Below are positions 1-11,610 of a stretch of DNA of 64,000 nt, one piece after another. The notes below the pieces were generated by a model, which worked only from the letters and a program-made list of their open reading frames with translations, searched no databases and was not told where the DNA came from. Origin of the DNA: Onthophagus taurus (taxonomy: Eukaryota > Arthropoda > Insecta > Coleoptera > Scarabaeidae); contig NC_091972.1 in assembly GCF_036711975.1 (NCBI RefSeq), positions 5,585,001 through 5,649,000 of the forward strand, in the 5' to 3' direction. Numbering within the stretch: position 1 is the first letter of the stretch; each line of letters opens with the position of its first letter. Position numbers and translations under genes: made by a program.

Positions 1-454
1 GTATTGGGTATGTCTTATCCCATTGCATCGGATAAAGTGAATGTATAGGATTTGGACCATTCCTCCTCTTTTAGATCCTTGGACAAACTTTGAATAGCTG
101 GGTTAATAGATTTCATCAAGTTACTCAGTGCGATCTTGAATAGTGGTTATAGAGGTTCCACTTTAATTTTAATTTCTGAGCTACTATCCTGTAGAAGAGC
201 TATTTTACACCCGAAGCCGAGAATAATTAACTTTTCAGCTTATATTTGGTATATGCAACTCTTTTCCTCCACTATCCCTGGGCAAATATAATCTTTAAAC
301 TAAGGTTTGTGAATAAAAAGTTCTGCATTTGACCATTGGAACTCCTTATATGTATCTATCTTATATGTATCTATTATGTATCTCTTACATACATACATAC
401 CATTACTCATCTCATTGCACAGTGTAGCGCTGCTGATTTTGAAACTCTAAGAAA
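1..454. other. Left edge, no recognised gene
   Basis: AT-rich sequence with no convincing exon, repeat array or transposon end on either strand. A short TATGTATCTATC-like simple repeat lies near 350-400. It may be part of a decayed element continuing outside the window. Confidence 0.4.
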
Positions 455-845
455 AGTGTGAAGGATTGTTAGGATAGGTCAGTTTTGTTTTGAAACCCTA
501 ATTAAAGCGTGAAGGAATGTTATGATAGGTTAGTTTTGTTTTGGATCCCTAATTATAGCGTGAACAAATGTCGGTTTTCTTTTGAACCCCAATTACAGCG
601 TGAAGGAATGTCGGTTTTCTTTTGTACCCCAATTATAGCGTGAAGAAATCCCAATTAAAGCGTGAAGGAATGTTGAGACAGGTAGTTTTCTTTTGAAACC
701 GCAATTAAAGCGTGAAGAAACCCTAATTAAAGCGTGAACGAATGTTAGGATAGATCAGTTTTCTTTTGAAATCTCAATTATACCGTGAAGAAGCACCAAT
801 TATAGCGTGAAGGAAGTGTGATAATGTTAGGATAGGTTAGTTTTG
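455..845. repeat. Degenerate minisatellite (AATTAWAGCGTGAAG units)
   Basis: The phrase AATTAAAGCGTGAAG or AATTATAGCGTGAAG recurs about ten times. It alternates with a GTTAGGATAGGTTAGTTTT-like block and with GTTTTCTTTTGAA-like blocks. Unit length varies because some units lack the second block. The array ends where the LINE fragment begins. Confidence 0.75.
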
Positions 846-849
846 TTTT

Positions 850-1565
850 CGCCTGTCAATCATCCCAGAAAAAAATGTTAATTTTTCGTAATTTTTGAAA
901 TTAATCAGATATTCGCGTTTTTCGTTTTTGGCAAATTTTTCAGTTATTGCCAATAGGATGAACACACAAGACGATAGCTGTTCGATGTTTTCGGCATTAG
1001 CAGTTTTTCGAAAAACTAGATCCTCTATGTGCGGTATAAACGATAGTCTGCTGTCAAAAGTTGCTCCCAAATCTTTGGCAGAAGTCAACTTAAGCAGGGA
1101 GATTCCACCTATCCAGTAATATGGAAGGATAGGAGTAGTTCTACGTGTAAAAGTGATAGTACACGTCTCCACATTAATCACGAGCTGATTACGATCCCAC
1201 CATTGCACCAAGATATCAAGATCCGACTGCATCGAAGCCACGTCATCTTCCGAGGTCATAAGGCGAAATATCTTAAAATCATCAGCATAAGCTAATACGC
1301 CAGACTTAAATCTGTTTAATAAATACATAATATAAAATACATAATTGGCCCTCCTTGATAAATACGATGAAATAAGACACATAAGCCCAGGGGAAAAGCC
1401 AAACATACTGAGCTTCTGGAGAGAAGATCGTGATGAATCGCATCAAACGCCACTTGATCACCCCTATGCAAGGATTTACATATTATTTCTGTAATAACCG
1501 CAAGATTAGTAACCATTGAACGGCGCTTTATAAACCCATGCTGGTGCGTATTATGTATCATGATA
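850..1565 (-). pseudogene. Jockey-like non-LTR retrotransposon reverse transcriptase fragment
   Basis: Minus-strand translation reads, in order, QHGFIKRRSMVTNLAV (1500-1550), an AFDAIHH block, then SGVLAYADDFKIF with the catalytic YADD box, then WWDRNQLVINVETC and SAKDLGATFDSRLSFIPHI. This order is diagnostic of the jockey-clade reverse-transcriptase palm. The copy is broken: the AFDAIHH block lies in a different frame from the YADD block, part of the region before FDAIHH is deleted, and the SGVPQGS block before YADD is lost. No endonuclease domain or poly-A tail is visible. It is a dead fragment. Confidence 0.85.
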
Positions 1566-2394
1566 TATAAGCTACTTTTTTTCTATCTCTTTTAGTTTCG
1601 GAGATAACCTATGCAGACAACGAATTTAGGACACCCAATACTTACCGCAAAGGAGTCAATTAATTGCTGAGATAATAGATTGAATGTACAGCCATATAGC
1701 TGTTTCAATCTGATTGCAGTCTTATGCAGTACCTCTTCTATTTAATCTATCTTCTAGTTTTTATTTGGCTTCTTCAGCACCTTACCAGTTTCATAAACAT
1801 GTTCTCTCAATTCTTCTAAATTTCGTTCTTGCTTCGGCATATTTTCTTTCGAGTTTAATGTCGACAACTTTTTTTTCTTTTTATAAATACTTCATATTAC
1901 AATTTTATCTGTATCTTAACGTTCTTTTCTTCTACCTGTGTCTATATCTTCACTCGTCAACCGGCTCCTACGAAAATAAAGAAAAATTTAATGTATGCAT
2001 GTAGCCATTTTATACGCTTTTCGATTCATTTACAATTTGAGCGAGATTTTGTAAAAAGTAAACCGAACAGATAATGTTTAAAAACATGTCGGAAACGTTT
2101 TGGACAGTATAAAACGGTATACACAATATGAGGTGATAAAAATGCAAAGCAACTTCGGGCAGTTTCCAATCTCTGTAGTTGACAGGTCTGGAATGTTCAC
2201 TCCCGAATATTCGACGGATTTAGTAAAACCCCATCCAAACCAGGAAAATTAATATCTCGTCAACAAAAATTAAATTGTAACCTTTTAATAAAAGATAGGT
2301 GCTTGTAATTAATTAATAACCAAATATGAGATATAGTTTAAGGATTAGAGAATAAGAAAAATTAATTTTTTTTTATTTGTTTTTATTAATCATT
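1566..2394. other. Intergenic, nothing recognised
   Basis: AT-rich. An open frame on the plus strand at 1714-2004 has the composition expected of chance (Phe, Leu and Ser from a pyrimidine-rich tract) and no recognised homology. The right end merges into the mRpL24 3' UTR. Confidence 0.4.
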
Positions 2395-2400
2395 TTTATT
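2395..2400 (-). terminator. Poly(A) signal for mRpL24
   Basis: AATAAA on the minus strand 15 bases beyond the stop codon, in a T/A-rich stretch. It is the nearest canonical hexamer to the mRpL24 stop. Such a short 3' UTR is plausible but not proven. Confidence 0.5.
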
Positions 2401-2414
2401 AAAAGAAATAAATT

Positions 2415-3170
2415 TTAATACCAATAAGATTTAGGTGGTACTCTATCTTCTTTAATTCCCATATTATCCATAATTTCCATTTCAAACGTTTTTAGTTTTG
2501 GTTCAAATGTAATAGCAGCAACATCATCAGCCGCTGTATCTTTAGGTTGTTCTTTATAAGTACCTTTGGTCTTATAATCAACTGTTGTGTCTGAAGTTGC
2601 AGGAATGGGAATAATTCTTCCAGTTCGTGCAGAAACTCGAACTTTTTGTCCATCTTCAGTAAACCTCCACTCAATTTTAGTTGATTTTAAATCAGCTGGA
2701 TCTACTAATGACACTTGGTTTGTCACTAATAATGGAGCTTCCGATTGGATGTAAACCCCAGAAAAATTTTTCTCACCCCCAACTTTCCTTAGGTGACAAT
2801 TTAAGCCTTCAACAACCACCCAATTCCTTTCTTGTATAACTTGTTTGACTATTCCTTGTTTACCTTTATCTTTACCAACTAAAATTTCAACACGATCACC
2901 TCGAAAGAAACTCCAATCTTTTATGGGTTCTACAAAAACTTTTTTATGATGCCTTCCAGCGGTGTTTTGTTGGTGGAATTGTCCAGTCCACGGACGATTC
3001 ATTGTCATTTTAAAGTTTTTGCGTTGTACTACTGCGTTAGGTTTGTATTGGATACCTTTCGGGTTTTTCCAGTATACTTGTTCCATCGACCTTTTTATGT
3101 ATCTATCAGGTAAATTTGAGTAATCTTTCGAATATTTACTTATTGCTGATAATATTTGAGTTAAACGCAT
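2415..3170 (-). CDS. mRpL24: Mitochondrial ribosomal protein L24 (uL24m)
   Basis: Encodes a 251-residue protein of the large mitoribosomal subunit, which binds 23S-like rRNA early in assembly in the matrix. Residues about 88-126 form the KOW/SH3-like rRNA-binding fold, starting FFRGDRVEILVGKDKGKQG and followed by VVVEGLNCHLRKVG. The conserved WTGQFHQQNTAGRHHKKVFV stretch precedes it, and the basic N-terminus (MRLTQILSAISKYSKDY) looks like a mitochondrial targeting sequence. The frame is open for 24 more codons upstream, but those codons are AT-biased and the MRLTQ methionine gives a sensible presequence. Single exon, ending in SYWY. It lies in tandem behind schnurri on the same strand, 1.2 kb from schnurri's stop. 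The protein identity is firm; the exact start is less so. Confidence 0.93.
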   Translation of the reverse strand: MRLTQILSAISKYSKDYSNLPDRYIKRSMEQVYWKNPKGIQYKPNAVVQRKNFKMTMNRPWTGQFHQQNTAGRHHKKVFVEPIKDWSFFRGDRVEILVGKDKGKQGIVKQVIQERNWVVVEGLNCHLRKVGGEKNFSGVYIQSEAPLLVTNQVSLVDPADLKSTKIEWRFTEDGQKVRVSARTGRIIPIPATSDTTVDYKTKGTYKEQPKDTAADDVAAITFEPKLKTFEMEIMDNMGIKEDRVPPKSYWY

Positions 3171-4349
3171 TTTATAAATTATAAATGTTTCTAATTTATT
3201 TATACTATGTTGATGTGTTTTATAAGTGAGGTTATGTTTCAAAGTGACATCTATATATTTTATTGAGAACTATACAAGAAATAAAGATTAATTAAAAAAA
3301 AAATTTTTTTAATATAATTTAAATAACGTAATTTAAAGAGTATTAATTATTAAAATCCTTAAAATATTTAATTTATAACTAAACTTGTTTTATTTATTAA
3401 AGAAAGCGCCATCTATATTTCAAAATCTTTATTAAATATACAAATTTAAATAAATTAATAATTTATGAAACAATTTTATAAAAGGACTTGAATGTTATTA
3501 TGTAAATTATTATTTAACGAGTTAAAATATGTAAATCGTCAAAAAGAAAAAAAGCAATAATTTTTACTGAACAAAAATATATTTAACAATAATGTTGTAC
3601 TTTTTCAACAATATAAATGTAATTAACAGCTGAAATTTTCAGTAAATTAGTAACTACAGTTAAACAATAAGACAATATTGTATCGTTTCATATGTACAAC
3701 GAATCAACACAACACTTTATTTAAAATGTTGGTCCAAACTTAACTAAAACTCGAATAAGAAAACTAGTAAACGTAATAGGTTTGAATAAAACTAAACAAA
3801 TACCCAAAATAGGAGCTTATTGATGTTAACAAAACAAGATATTTCGGGGCGAGATATTTGATAATTATAACATTGTTGTGTTATTAGAAAATAAGTGCCA
3901 ATCAATAACAATTCACAAAACTCAAATTTTTACAACTTTTTGATTTATTTATATAGCGATTTTAGTCCCTAATATATTTATTTATTTATTTAAAAGTTAT
4001 GTCGTAAATATAAAATATAAACCAAATCTATGTACAGAAAAAAAACTTACTTTTATATCACATAAAAAGTTTTGACACAATGAGAATGACATACACCTAA
4101 GAAAGCTACAAGACTATCGATATTCTCCTCTTTTTTTATACTTTTTAAATCTTCCAATATAGCACGAAAAATATTCAATCTATCGTAATAATAATATATA
4201 ATAATCTATCCACGTGTATACGTTTGTTTTTTCATTAATTTTTATAGAAAAAAAATTTCTAGCATCTCATTCGTTTTGATTTCAGTCTTTTTTTTAACTT
4301 ACTTAAACAGTACAAATTAAAAACAATTTTTTTCTTTAATAATCTATCG
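3171..4349. other. Intergenic: mRpL24 promoter and schnurri 3' UTR
   Basis: Very AT-rich. It contains the mRpL24 upstream region, including an AGATGGCGC site at 3406-3415 described separately. On the other side lies the schnurri 3' UTR, which probably extends into the TTTATT-rich stretch near 3940-4000, where several minus-strand AATAAA hexamers occur. No other gene is seen. Confidence 0.5.
3395..3417 (-). promoter_or_regulatory. Promoter-proximal AGATGGCGC element upstream of mRpL24
   Basis: A 23-bp block with core GCGCCATCTA (plus strand), about 225 bp upstream of the mRpL24 ATG. It matches a block upstream of Fancm (34042-34064) with one mismatch. The core AGATGGCGC fits the insect CTCF-type core (AGRKGGCGC) as I know it. 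The regulatory role is inferred from position and from the repeat only. Confidence 0.4.
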
Positions 4350-7300
4350 CTAACTATCTGCTTCTACTACTGTTTCTGATGTTTGTCCCAGGTGATTTAA
4401 TTTTCCTGGATCGTTTGTAAACACCTTCTGCGCCAGTTTCTAAAAATAAAAATATATTTAACATAAAATTAACTTAGTTTAGCTATTAGTTCTAAATCTC
4501 TTATTAATTCCCAGTGATAATGCTAGTATTAATTCCCAAAGTTTTATTAAATAACAAACCTTTAAACTCTCTAAACATTGGTCCACATCCGCCGTATTAA
4601 TTTCGGTTAAAAGACTATTAGAACGTTCCAATTCCGCATACAATCCAAACGGGATCTTGTTAAGACACTCGAGCTTCATGATATGCATTTTTGCCCGCAA
4701 ATGCTTCGCTAAATGCCCATGTATCCTAAATGCGATGTTACAATCTGAACACTTGAACGGTCTTGGTTCTGAAGACGACAGGTTTGGAGAGGAACTCAAC
4801 TGTTTAAAAAATAATATTAAAACAAAACAAATTTATTTAAAATAGTTAAATTACCTTATTATGATGACTAGCACTTCGTTCGTGTTTCTGTAAATGTCCT
4901 TTAGTTCTAAAACTAACCGAACAAGAATCGCATCGAAATGGTCTTTCTAAATAATGGATATTCATATGAAGTCTAAAAAGAAAAATTGAAATTGTATTAG
5001 TACTATTTTAACACAATCCTGTGATTTTAAATGGTGTTAAATTGATTTTTTCTTACCTTAATTGGGAAGGTTTGGTAAAAGTTTTCATACAAATATTACA
5101 ATTTTTATTTTCGTCTGGTTTAACAATAACTTCCTTATTGTTCGGGATGAAAGCATCGCGAACATTTTCGTTCTGTTCGTTTTTTGTGGCCAGTTTTAAA
5201 AATTCACTGGCCACGTTTTTCGCAACAGAATTCTTCTCCAATTTTTCCTGTTTGGTCGCGATATCGGCTAAAGTTTCCATCGCACTATTATCATACTCAA
5301 CCTGTTTATATTTTTGCGTTTTCTCCATAACCACATAATTCATATTCACATTGTACTGATGACTATCTTCGTTACTACTTCTTTCATCACTTTCGTAAGT
5401 CTTTGGTGAATTGTCAGGTTGTTCACAACTCCTTATAATATTATTAGCGATTTCTTTAGCTTTCCAATTATTATCAACGATATCCATTTGATGATAACCG
5501 TTCATTTGATCAATTTTTCTTCCATTTATTGACGGCATTGATAAATCAATAACATCAACTTCAGTTCTTGAAATTTTTGATGGAAGAATGGATTCGTTAT
5601 AAGCTTTTCTTTTACGTAAATCACTCGCTATATTTTGTGGCATTTCTTCATCTTGATGGTTATTACTAGTTTCTGGTTTTGTGTACCTAGATATTACACT
5701 AAATTGTTTTGGGTCGACCATTTTTGGACTGTGTAAGCGTTCAGAAGACGGTTTAAGTTCTGATGAGTTTGCTTGATTACGTATTTGATTTGTTTCCATC
5801 ATTTCTATGGATGGTTCAATAATAATAGGCGTTGTATATGGATATGTTAATGGTCTGGTCAAATTAGTTTTTCCTAAATACTTGGTGATTTTTTGGACCT
5901 CTCGAAAATCCGTGTCCGAATTTAAAACTGAAATATCAGATATTTTCGGCGCGTTAAAGTTTATAGATTGGTCTAAGATTTTATTTTTTGCGTAATTGGT
6001 TTTTGTAACGTGAGCTATCCTTTCGGTATCCATAAAATTTGAGGAAGAATCAACAGGAAGCGATCTCGTTAACGTTCCATTCGAACTTGATTTTATACTT
6101 TCAGTAACCGATGATTTTTGTGAGAGCGATAACAACCCAAAAACCGCTTCGCGTTCTTGTTGTTCTTGATTTCTCGTAGAGGATTCATCTAAAATTAACC
6201 AAAAATATATAAATTAGACGTAAAAAACAGACATTATAGAAGATTAATTAATTTACCGCTACTATCCATAACACTATCTTCTTCTTCAGATTCTGAGTCT
6301 GACGAATTTGGACTTCCTGGTAAATTGGGTGAAACAGATGTACTTCCGGTTGTCGCCGCGTAGTTCTTCGTGTGCGCCTTGCTTTTCATGTGTTTGGTCA
6401 AGTTACCTTTCGTTTTAAAGCTGCAAAAAGATGATAGGCACATTACACCACCACTAGAATAAAAAACATATTTTAAGTATCTAAAGTGAATTAAATTTGA
6501 ATTTATTATACAGGTGTTCCAAAAATATAGAAACGGTTTTATAACAACCCAAAATCTTATAAATTAAGTATTAATGCCATTATCAAGCTTTAATTTTGTA
6601 ATCTTTGCAATGTGCTTATCCCTCTTTTATCAACTTTGATTATCTAGGACAACAGTATCAACTGGTGTACTGTAAAACAAATAACAAGCAGAATATCGTG
6701 GTTTGCTACTGTAGAGACAGAATGTTATCATGAATGTTGTAGACAGGGAGTAGGTAATCGGTAAAGGAATCATTCTGGAAAGACCAGGATGAGTTAATGA
6801 TTAACATACCAACCGGGGAATCTAAATTCATCTCGAATCCTGCTCACTTAAGTTTGATAAACACCAACTTTAAATGTTATTGCAATACCATAACACTTCA
6901 TCAAAATATTTAAATTATAGCCCATTACACTTGTTAATGAACCAAGTGTATTAAACAACGATTAATAAAAGCTTTTAAAGCTTAAACTTTGCGATGAAAT
7001 TCTTGAAAACTTTTTATTTAAAAGGTTATGTTATATGTAAATTGTGTTGCCTAACTAATAGCTCAACATTTTATTAAATCGAGGTTAAGTACAAAATTAA
7101 CAAGATTTTGAGTGTTACACCAATTCCAAACTTTAAAAGCGCACTCCCCCTTAAAAATTGTTTAATCCTCTCAAATTAATTGACTTACCTAAAATTACAA
7201 TGACTACAAGTATAGGGTCTATCGTTAGAATGTGTTCTGATATGTTTTTTTAACATCGAAGGCTTTTTGCATCTAATTCCGCATTGATCACAAACATATC

Positions 7301-10300
7301 TACCCCTTCCTATAAAAAACACACCAAAATTAATCACTTAAAACCATCGAATTAACTTTAAATTTACCTCTTCCTCGAATATAAGTATAATCTTCGTTGG
7401 ATTCGAATCCACCAAGGATAGATTTGTTTGATTCTTCCTTTTCTTTTTGAGATTGTTGTTCAATAACATTAAACTGAAATTAAGTAATAATAAATTTAAT
7501 TAATTAATCAAAAATTGCGACATTAATATAAAAAAGGTTGGTTTTAATCCCTTGGATCATAAATAACTATTTTTAATGACAACTTTAATAACTTTAGACA
7601 TTTTTATGAACACTCTAAATAACAAAATAAACTCTTTATCAATCACTCAACTGATCAAACTACGTGAACTTTGATCGCGAATCGATTATAATGTACGATG
7701 GTTCGCAGAGTTCAATGTTTTTATTGTTTATATCTCGGCAGTTTCCCTAATCAAGTATTAGATAATCACTTTGTTATAAATATTGATTATTTTTTTTTAT
7801 GTTTTGCATCATATTTACACGCAAAAAAAAGGATTCAACCGAATAAATACAAATTAATAAGTTTTTTTTTGCATCAGCAAGATTTAAAAAACATTAATTC
7901 GCTTATACTATGTTTTTAAACAATGTCTTTGAACCCTGATGATTCATTTAACCTTTTTTAGAAACAACCAAATAAAAATATTTACCTTATACGTTGAATG
8001 AAGAATAGTATCATCCACAACAGCTTTAGCTACAGTATACTTATGATTCCTCTGTCTGGAATCGTAAGCTCCGGCAAAAAGTTTGTCCATTTTAGTTCCG
8101 GCATGTTGCCTCCATTCTGAGTACATACTCAACTTTTTAAAATGCGGCACATAAAACGGTTGGGTTTTATTTAAAGTACAATAAGAGGATTTCGTCGAAC
8201 TTTTCAATCCCAAATAACTAAAATAATTTCCGTGAAGAATTTGATGGTTGTATTTCTTGGCTACTCTCGGCGTATCCGGACTAATTAAAATCTGATTGAA
8301 AACGGTCGGGGTGAGACCGTGATGTTGTTTCAAAGAACCGGGAAGTGCGGATTTAATTGCCAAGCTGTTTGGTCTGGCGAATTTTTTTGGCGAGTCTAAA
8401 CTAATTGGAGTATTCGGTGATTTTATCGGCGATTTGTTTTCAGAAAGTTTTGGGGATTTATCTATCACAAAAAGTTTAACCGGAGATTTCATTTCGTTTA
8501 CATTAGGATTTAAATCCGTGTTGATCTCCAAAGCCATTTTCGGACTTCGATTAATCTCGATTGATTGATGTTTTTCTGGATACTTTTCAACACTTTCAGG
8601 AGGCGTAATACGTATGTTAGGTTTTGATAATCTCATATTAGGTATAGGTACTCTTGTTATAGGAGAACTAGGTGAATACGGCGTTTCTAATGGTGTATCA
8701 ACCGTAATAGGTCCTGGCATACCAGGGACGTATCTAATCACTTTTCCGTTTACTAAAAACTTAACTGGATTATATACGTGTAATTTTGGCGGTTCCAACG
8801 TCATTTTTTGTTGGAGTAGGATTTGTTTTTGTGCGAAATCGATGTTTTCTGATTTACGTCGTTCTTCGAGATCTTTTGGGAATACTGGTGAATCAATTTT
8901 GTCGAATGATCTTTGCTCAATGTTTATTTTAAGTGGAGAAACGATCTCTTGGAGATTTAATGTTGGTTGTTTTATTTTTGGTGTGAGCATCTTTACTGCG
9001 TTTTGACTATAATCCATGATGTTCATGTATGTATAAGGAGTCTCTTCGTGTCGGGGATAATCAACGATCACTTCGGGTCGATAAGAAAACGACGGTTTAT
9101 CAACGTTAACTACATCTATCGTGGGTGATTGAGGAGGACTTTCATACACCCTAATAATTTCTGGTGAAGTTGATTTTTTTAAAGGTTCCTCAAAAGGTTT
9201 TGTTTGCACTAATGTCCCACCCGACTGTAAAGTCGATTTTACCACAGTATTACCACTTATATTATTGGGATATTCTTGATAATTCTGACGGTGATGATGG
9301 TATTTCTCATCTTTTTTAACTTCAACTCTTTCTGACGACTGAATTTTTACTTCCCCCCCGAATAATTTAACGTGTTGTTTCCTATATTGTTCACTTTGTA
9401 AAGTTAATGGTGACAATGCATACCGTTGCGACATTTTAATAATATCTTGCGACGTCGTTGAAGTTTGAAGCGAAGTTGTTTGTATTCCATCGTCAAACGA
9501 AAACGATTTAGCTTTATCACTTTCGACCAATCGAGTTTTTCCTAAGAACGGGCCGGGAGATTTTAACGGAAAGACATTTGGGATATGCGGATTGGTATCG
9601 AAGGCGTTTTTATTTTGAGTTAAAATCGAAGCGACGTTAACGGAGCTGCTTCGCGAGTATCTCGCTCCCGCTTTCTGATAACCTTTGCAATGTCTTAATT
9701 TGTGCAAATCCAATTCGGTCACCGTTTGGAAGATCATTTTACAATGTGGACACTGCTTATTCGAATCGGCGTATAAATTTTTTAATAACAACTCTTTGAT
9801 CAAGCTTTTTTGACCAACTGGTTCGTGAACTTCGCTCATACTTCGCTTCCGATTTTTATTTGTTAAATTTAAAGGTTCATCTTCGTTCGGTGGAATATCA
9901 AGATGTTGTGGATGCGCATGAACATGCTGATGATTCGGTTGGTACAATTCGTGATATTTATAGTTATATTCATTGTGATTATTATTCGTGATTACTTCTG
10001 AAGACGTATTGATTGAATTTCTTTTCTTGTACATGTTTGGATCGTTTGTGTTAATAATTAAAGAATTATTTTTATGGATTAATTCGTCAATGTGTAACGA
10101 TATTAAATCGGCGTTGCTCGTGTTGGATTTAGTCGTTTCTCCGGTAGGAGTAAACGTTTCGACTTCCCCCCCATTTTCAACACCGGTGGAATCAAAAAAA
10201 GCTTTAAATCTCGGCTTATACGGTTTTGATTTTGCGTCGACCGGTTTGATTTCTTCGTAATCGGGTTTCAACGATTCCTGTTTTTCCTCGTCCATATCCA

Positions 10301-11075
10301 CGTTTATCTCTTGAGCCTTATTTCCCAAAACTCTATTGGCGTGCGTTCGAGATCGACAATGTTTATACAAGTTCGAACGAGTTTTAAAACTGAACCCGCA
10401 ACTCACACACGGAAACGGCCTCTCGTTCGTGTGCGCCCTTATATGTTTTTGTAATACACTAGGTTTTGAACACACCAAATTACAATAGTTGCACACATAT
10501 TTCCCGCCGGGTTTTTCGGGAGTTGAAGACGTTTCAACTTTGTCTAAATCCTCATCTCGTAAACTGGAAGACCTCGATTGTAATTTAGTACTATTTAAAT
10601 TTAACGCCGAATCCGACGCTGCCACCAAAATTTGATTTACTTGGTTTATTTGGTTCTGTTGATTATTCAATTGGTTCGTTTGGTTACCACACTCTGATGA
10701 TACTCGCTGTAGTGATATGCCGTTGTTGCTCGTGGTCGAATATTGAACCGGCCTACCGATCCTACTTTCTAACATACTCATACTATTAACTGATATGGAA
10801 GACGTGTGTGGCGATGCCGTCCTGTGGCAATCACCCGAAGAATTTGTACTAAAATTGGTTGGCACATCGCTCACCGCAAGTGATTTTTCAATATACTTTT
10901 GTTGATTTGCCAACACACACTGATTCGATTTCTCCGCGATCGCCCCAACTGGTGATACGGATATTTGTTCGTTTGTTGAAGACGATGGCACTGCTGATAC
11001 ATTTTGTTGTGGAACACTACTCGACTGCTTTTTAAACTTTTTGTGCAAGTAACTTTCGATGGAGCAGTTGTCCAT
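4350..11075 (-). CDS. shn: Schnurri / HIVEP-family ZAS zinc-finger transcription factor
   Basis: Eight coding exons join in frame: 11075-7986, 7473-7368, 7309-7189, 6420-6257, 6188-5057, 4972-4855, 4799-4560 and 4439-4350 (stop TAG). All introns are GT-AG, giving 1,686 residues. In Drosophila, Schnurri is recruited by phospho-Mad/Medea to silencer elements and represses brinker and other targets. Finger pair 1 (about 192-246, [19 protein letters not shown]...[19 protein letters not shown]) is a HIVEP ZAS domain. A CCHC-type finger lies at 442-463. Pair 2 (about 1066-1127, [19 protein letters not shown]) spans three exons and is followed by an acidic Ser-rich tail. A C-terminal triplet ([59 protein letters not shown]) corresponds to the fly fingers that contact the Smad-silencer complex. 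PLNLT at about 401-405 resembles a CtBP-binding motif. An acceptor AG lies about 20 bases before the ATG, so at least one 5' UTR exon lies upstream. It is shorter than the fly protein. Confidence 0.93.
6421..7188. other. schnurri intron between the two fingers of ZAS pair 2
   Basis: A 768-bp intron splits the second zinc finger of the pair (the exon break falls after HCNF, and the next exon begins SFKTKGN). The acceptor CTTTTTGCAG at 6421 restores the canonical finger, whereas an upstream CTAG acceptor would insert about 12 residues into the finger. Inside, a sequence beginning ACAGGTGTTCCAAAAATA near 6510 resembles a Tc1/mariner-type terminus, but no matching second end was found. A small hairpin (TACACTTG...CAAGTGTA) lies near 6925-6952. 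Confidence 0.6.
7369..7985. other. schnurri introns and exon 2 region
   Basis: The intron from 7985 to 7474 separates the 3.1-kb first coding exon from a 106-bp exon (7473-7368) encoding a Glu/Lys/Gln-rich linker before ZAS pair 2. Nothing else was seen in the intron. A plus-strand open frame at 7698-7919 looks like chance in T-rich DNA. Confidence 0.6.
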
Positions 11076-11094
11076 CGCGATACTCAGTCTCGAT

Positions 11095-11606
11095 CTAAAA
11101 GAAAAAGATAAAATAAATTAATATTATGGCTTTTTATCATTGAAGTTGTGAGAGGATGTGATCAGATGAGATAATCTCTCTGGTTTACTATATAATTAAT
11201 CCACTTTATGTAGGAAATGGTAATCGAGGCCCACATTGGTGGAATAATCAGTTAGGTCTAAAAAGGAAGTTCTTTCTCATAAGAAATTAACGGAAGAAAA
11301 TTTATAGCAATAAAAATTCGATGTAAATGAAATATTTACTTATGTTATAACTTAAGCAGGTTATCATTTATCGAGTGAGAGAGTTTTCTTCATTTCAAAG
11401 ATATATGCCAATCCTTCAAATGTTGGCATACGCATGATTCTTTCAATATAAAAAGTATGAGAGAGGTATATTATCAAATCGAGACTGTAATTAATTACCT
11501 TACAGAACAAACAGTTAAAGACTACTTGCGGCTTACCGAAGATTACATACTGGTAACATAATACAAGATCTGCTTGTAAAAGACCAAAATACTGTTTGCA
11601 GAAGAT
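11095..11606. other. Upstream intron of schnurri, low-order repeats
   Basis: The first coding exon of schnurri is preceded by a pyrimidine-rich TTTTCTTTTAG acceptor at about 11095, so this is intronic. From about 11510 short degenerate phrases of the type CTGCTTGCAGAAGATTAAAGACTACT recur, and they continue on the far side of the piggyBac-type element at 12940-13030. The element therefore inserted into an older local repeat. Confidence 0.5.
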
Positions 11607-11610
11607 TTAA

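Noticed and set aside
1714..2004. 96-residue plus-strand open frame
   Set aside because: Phe/Leu/Ser/Tyr-rich translation of a pyrimidine-rich tract; no domain, no splice context.
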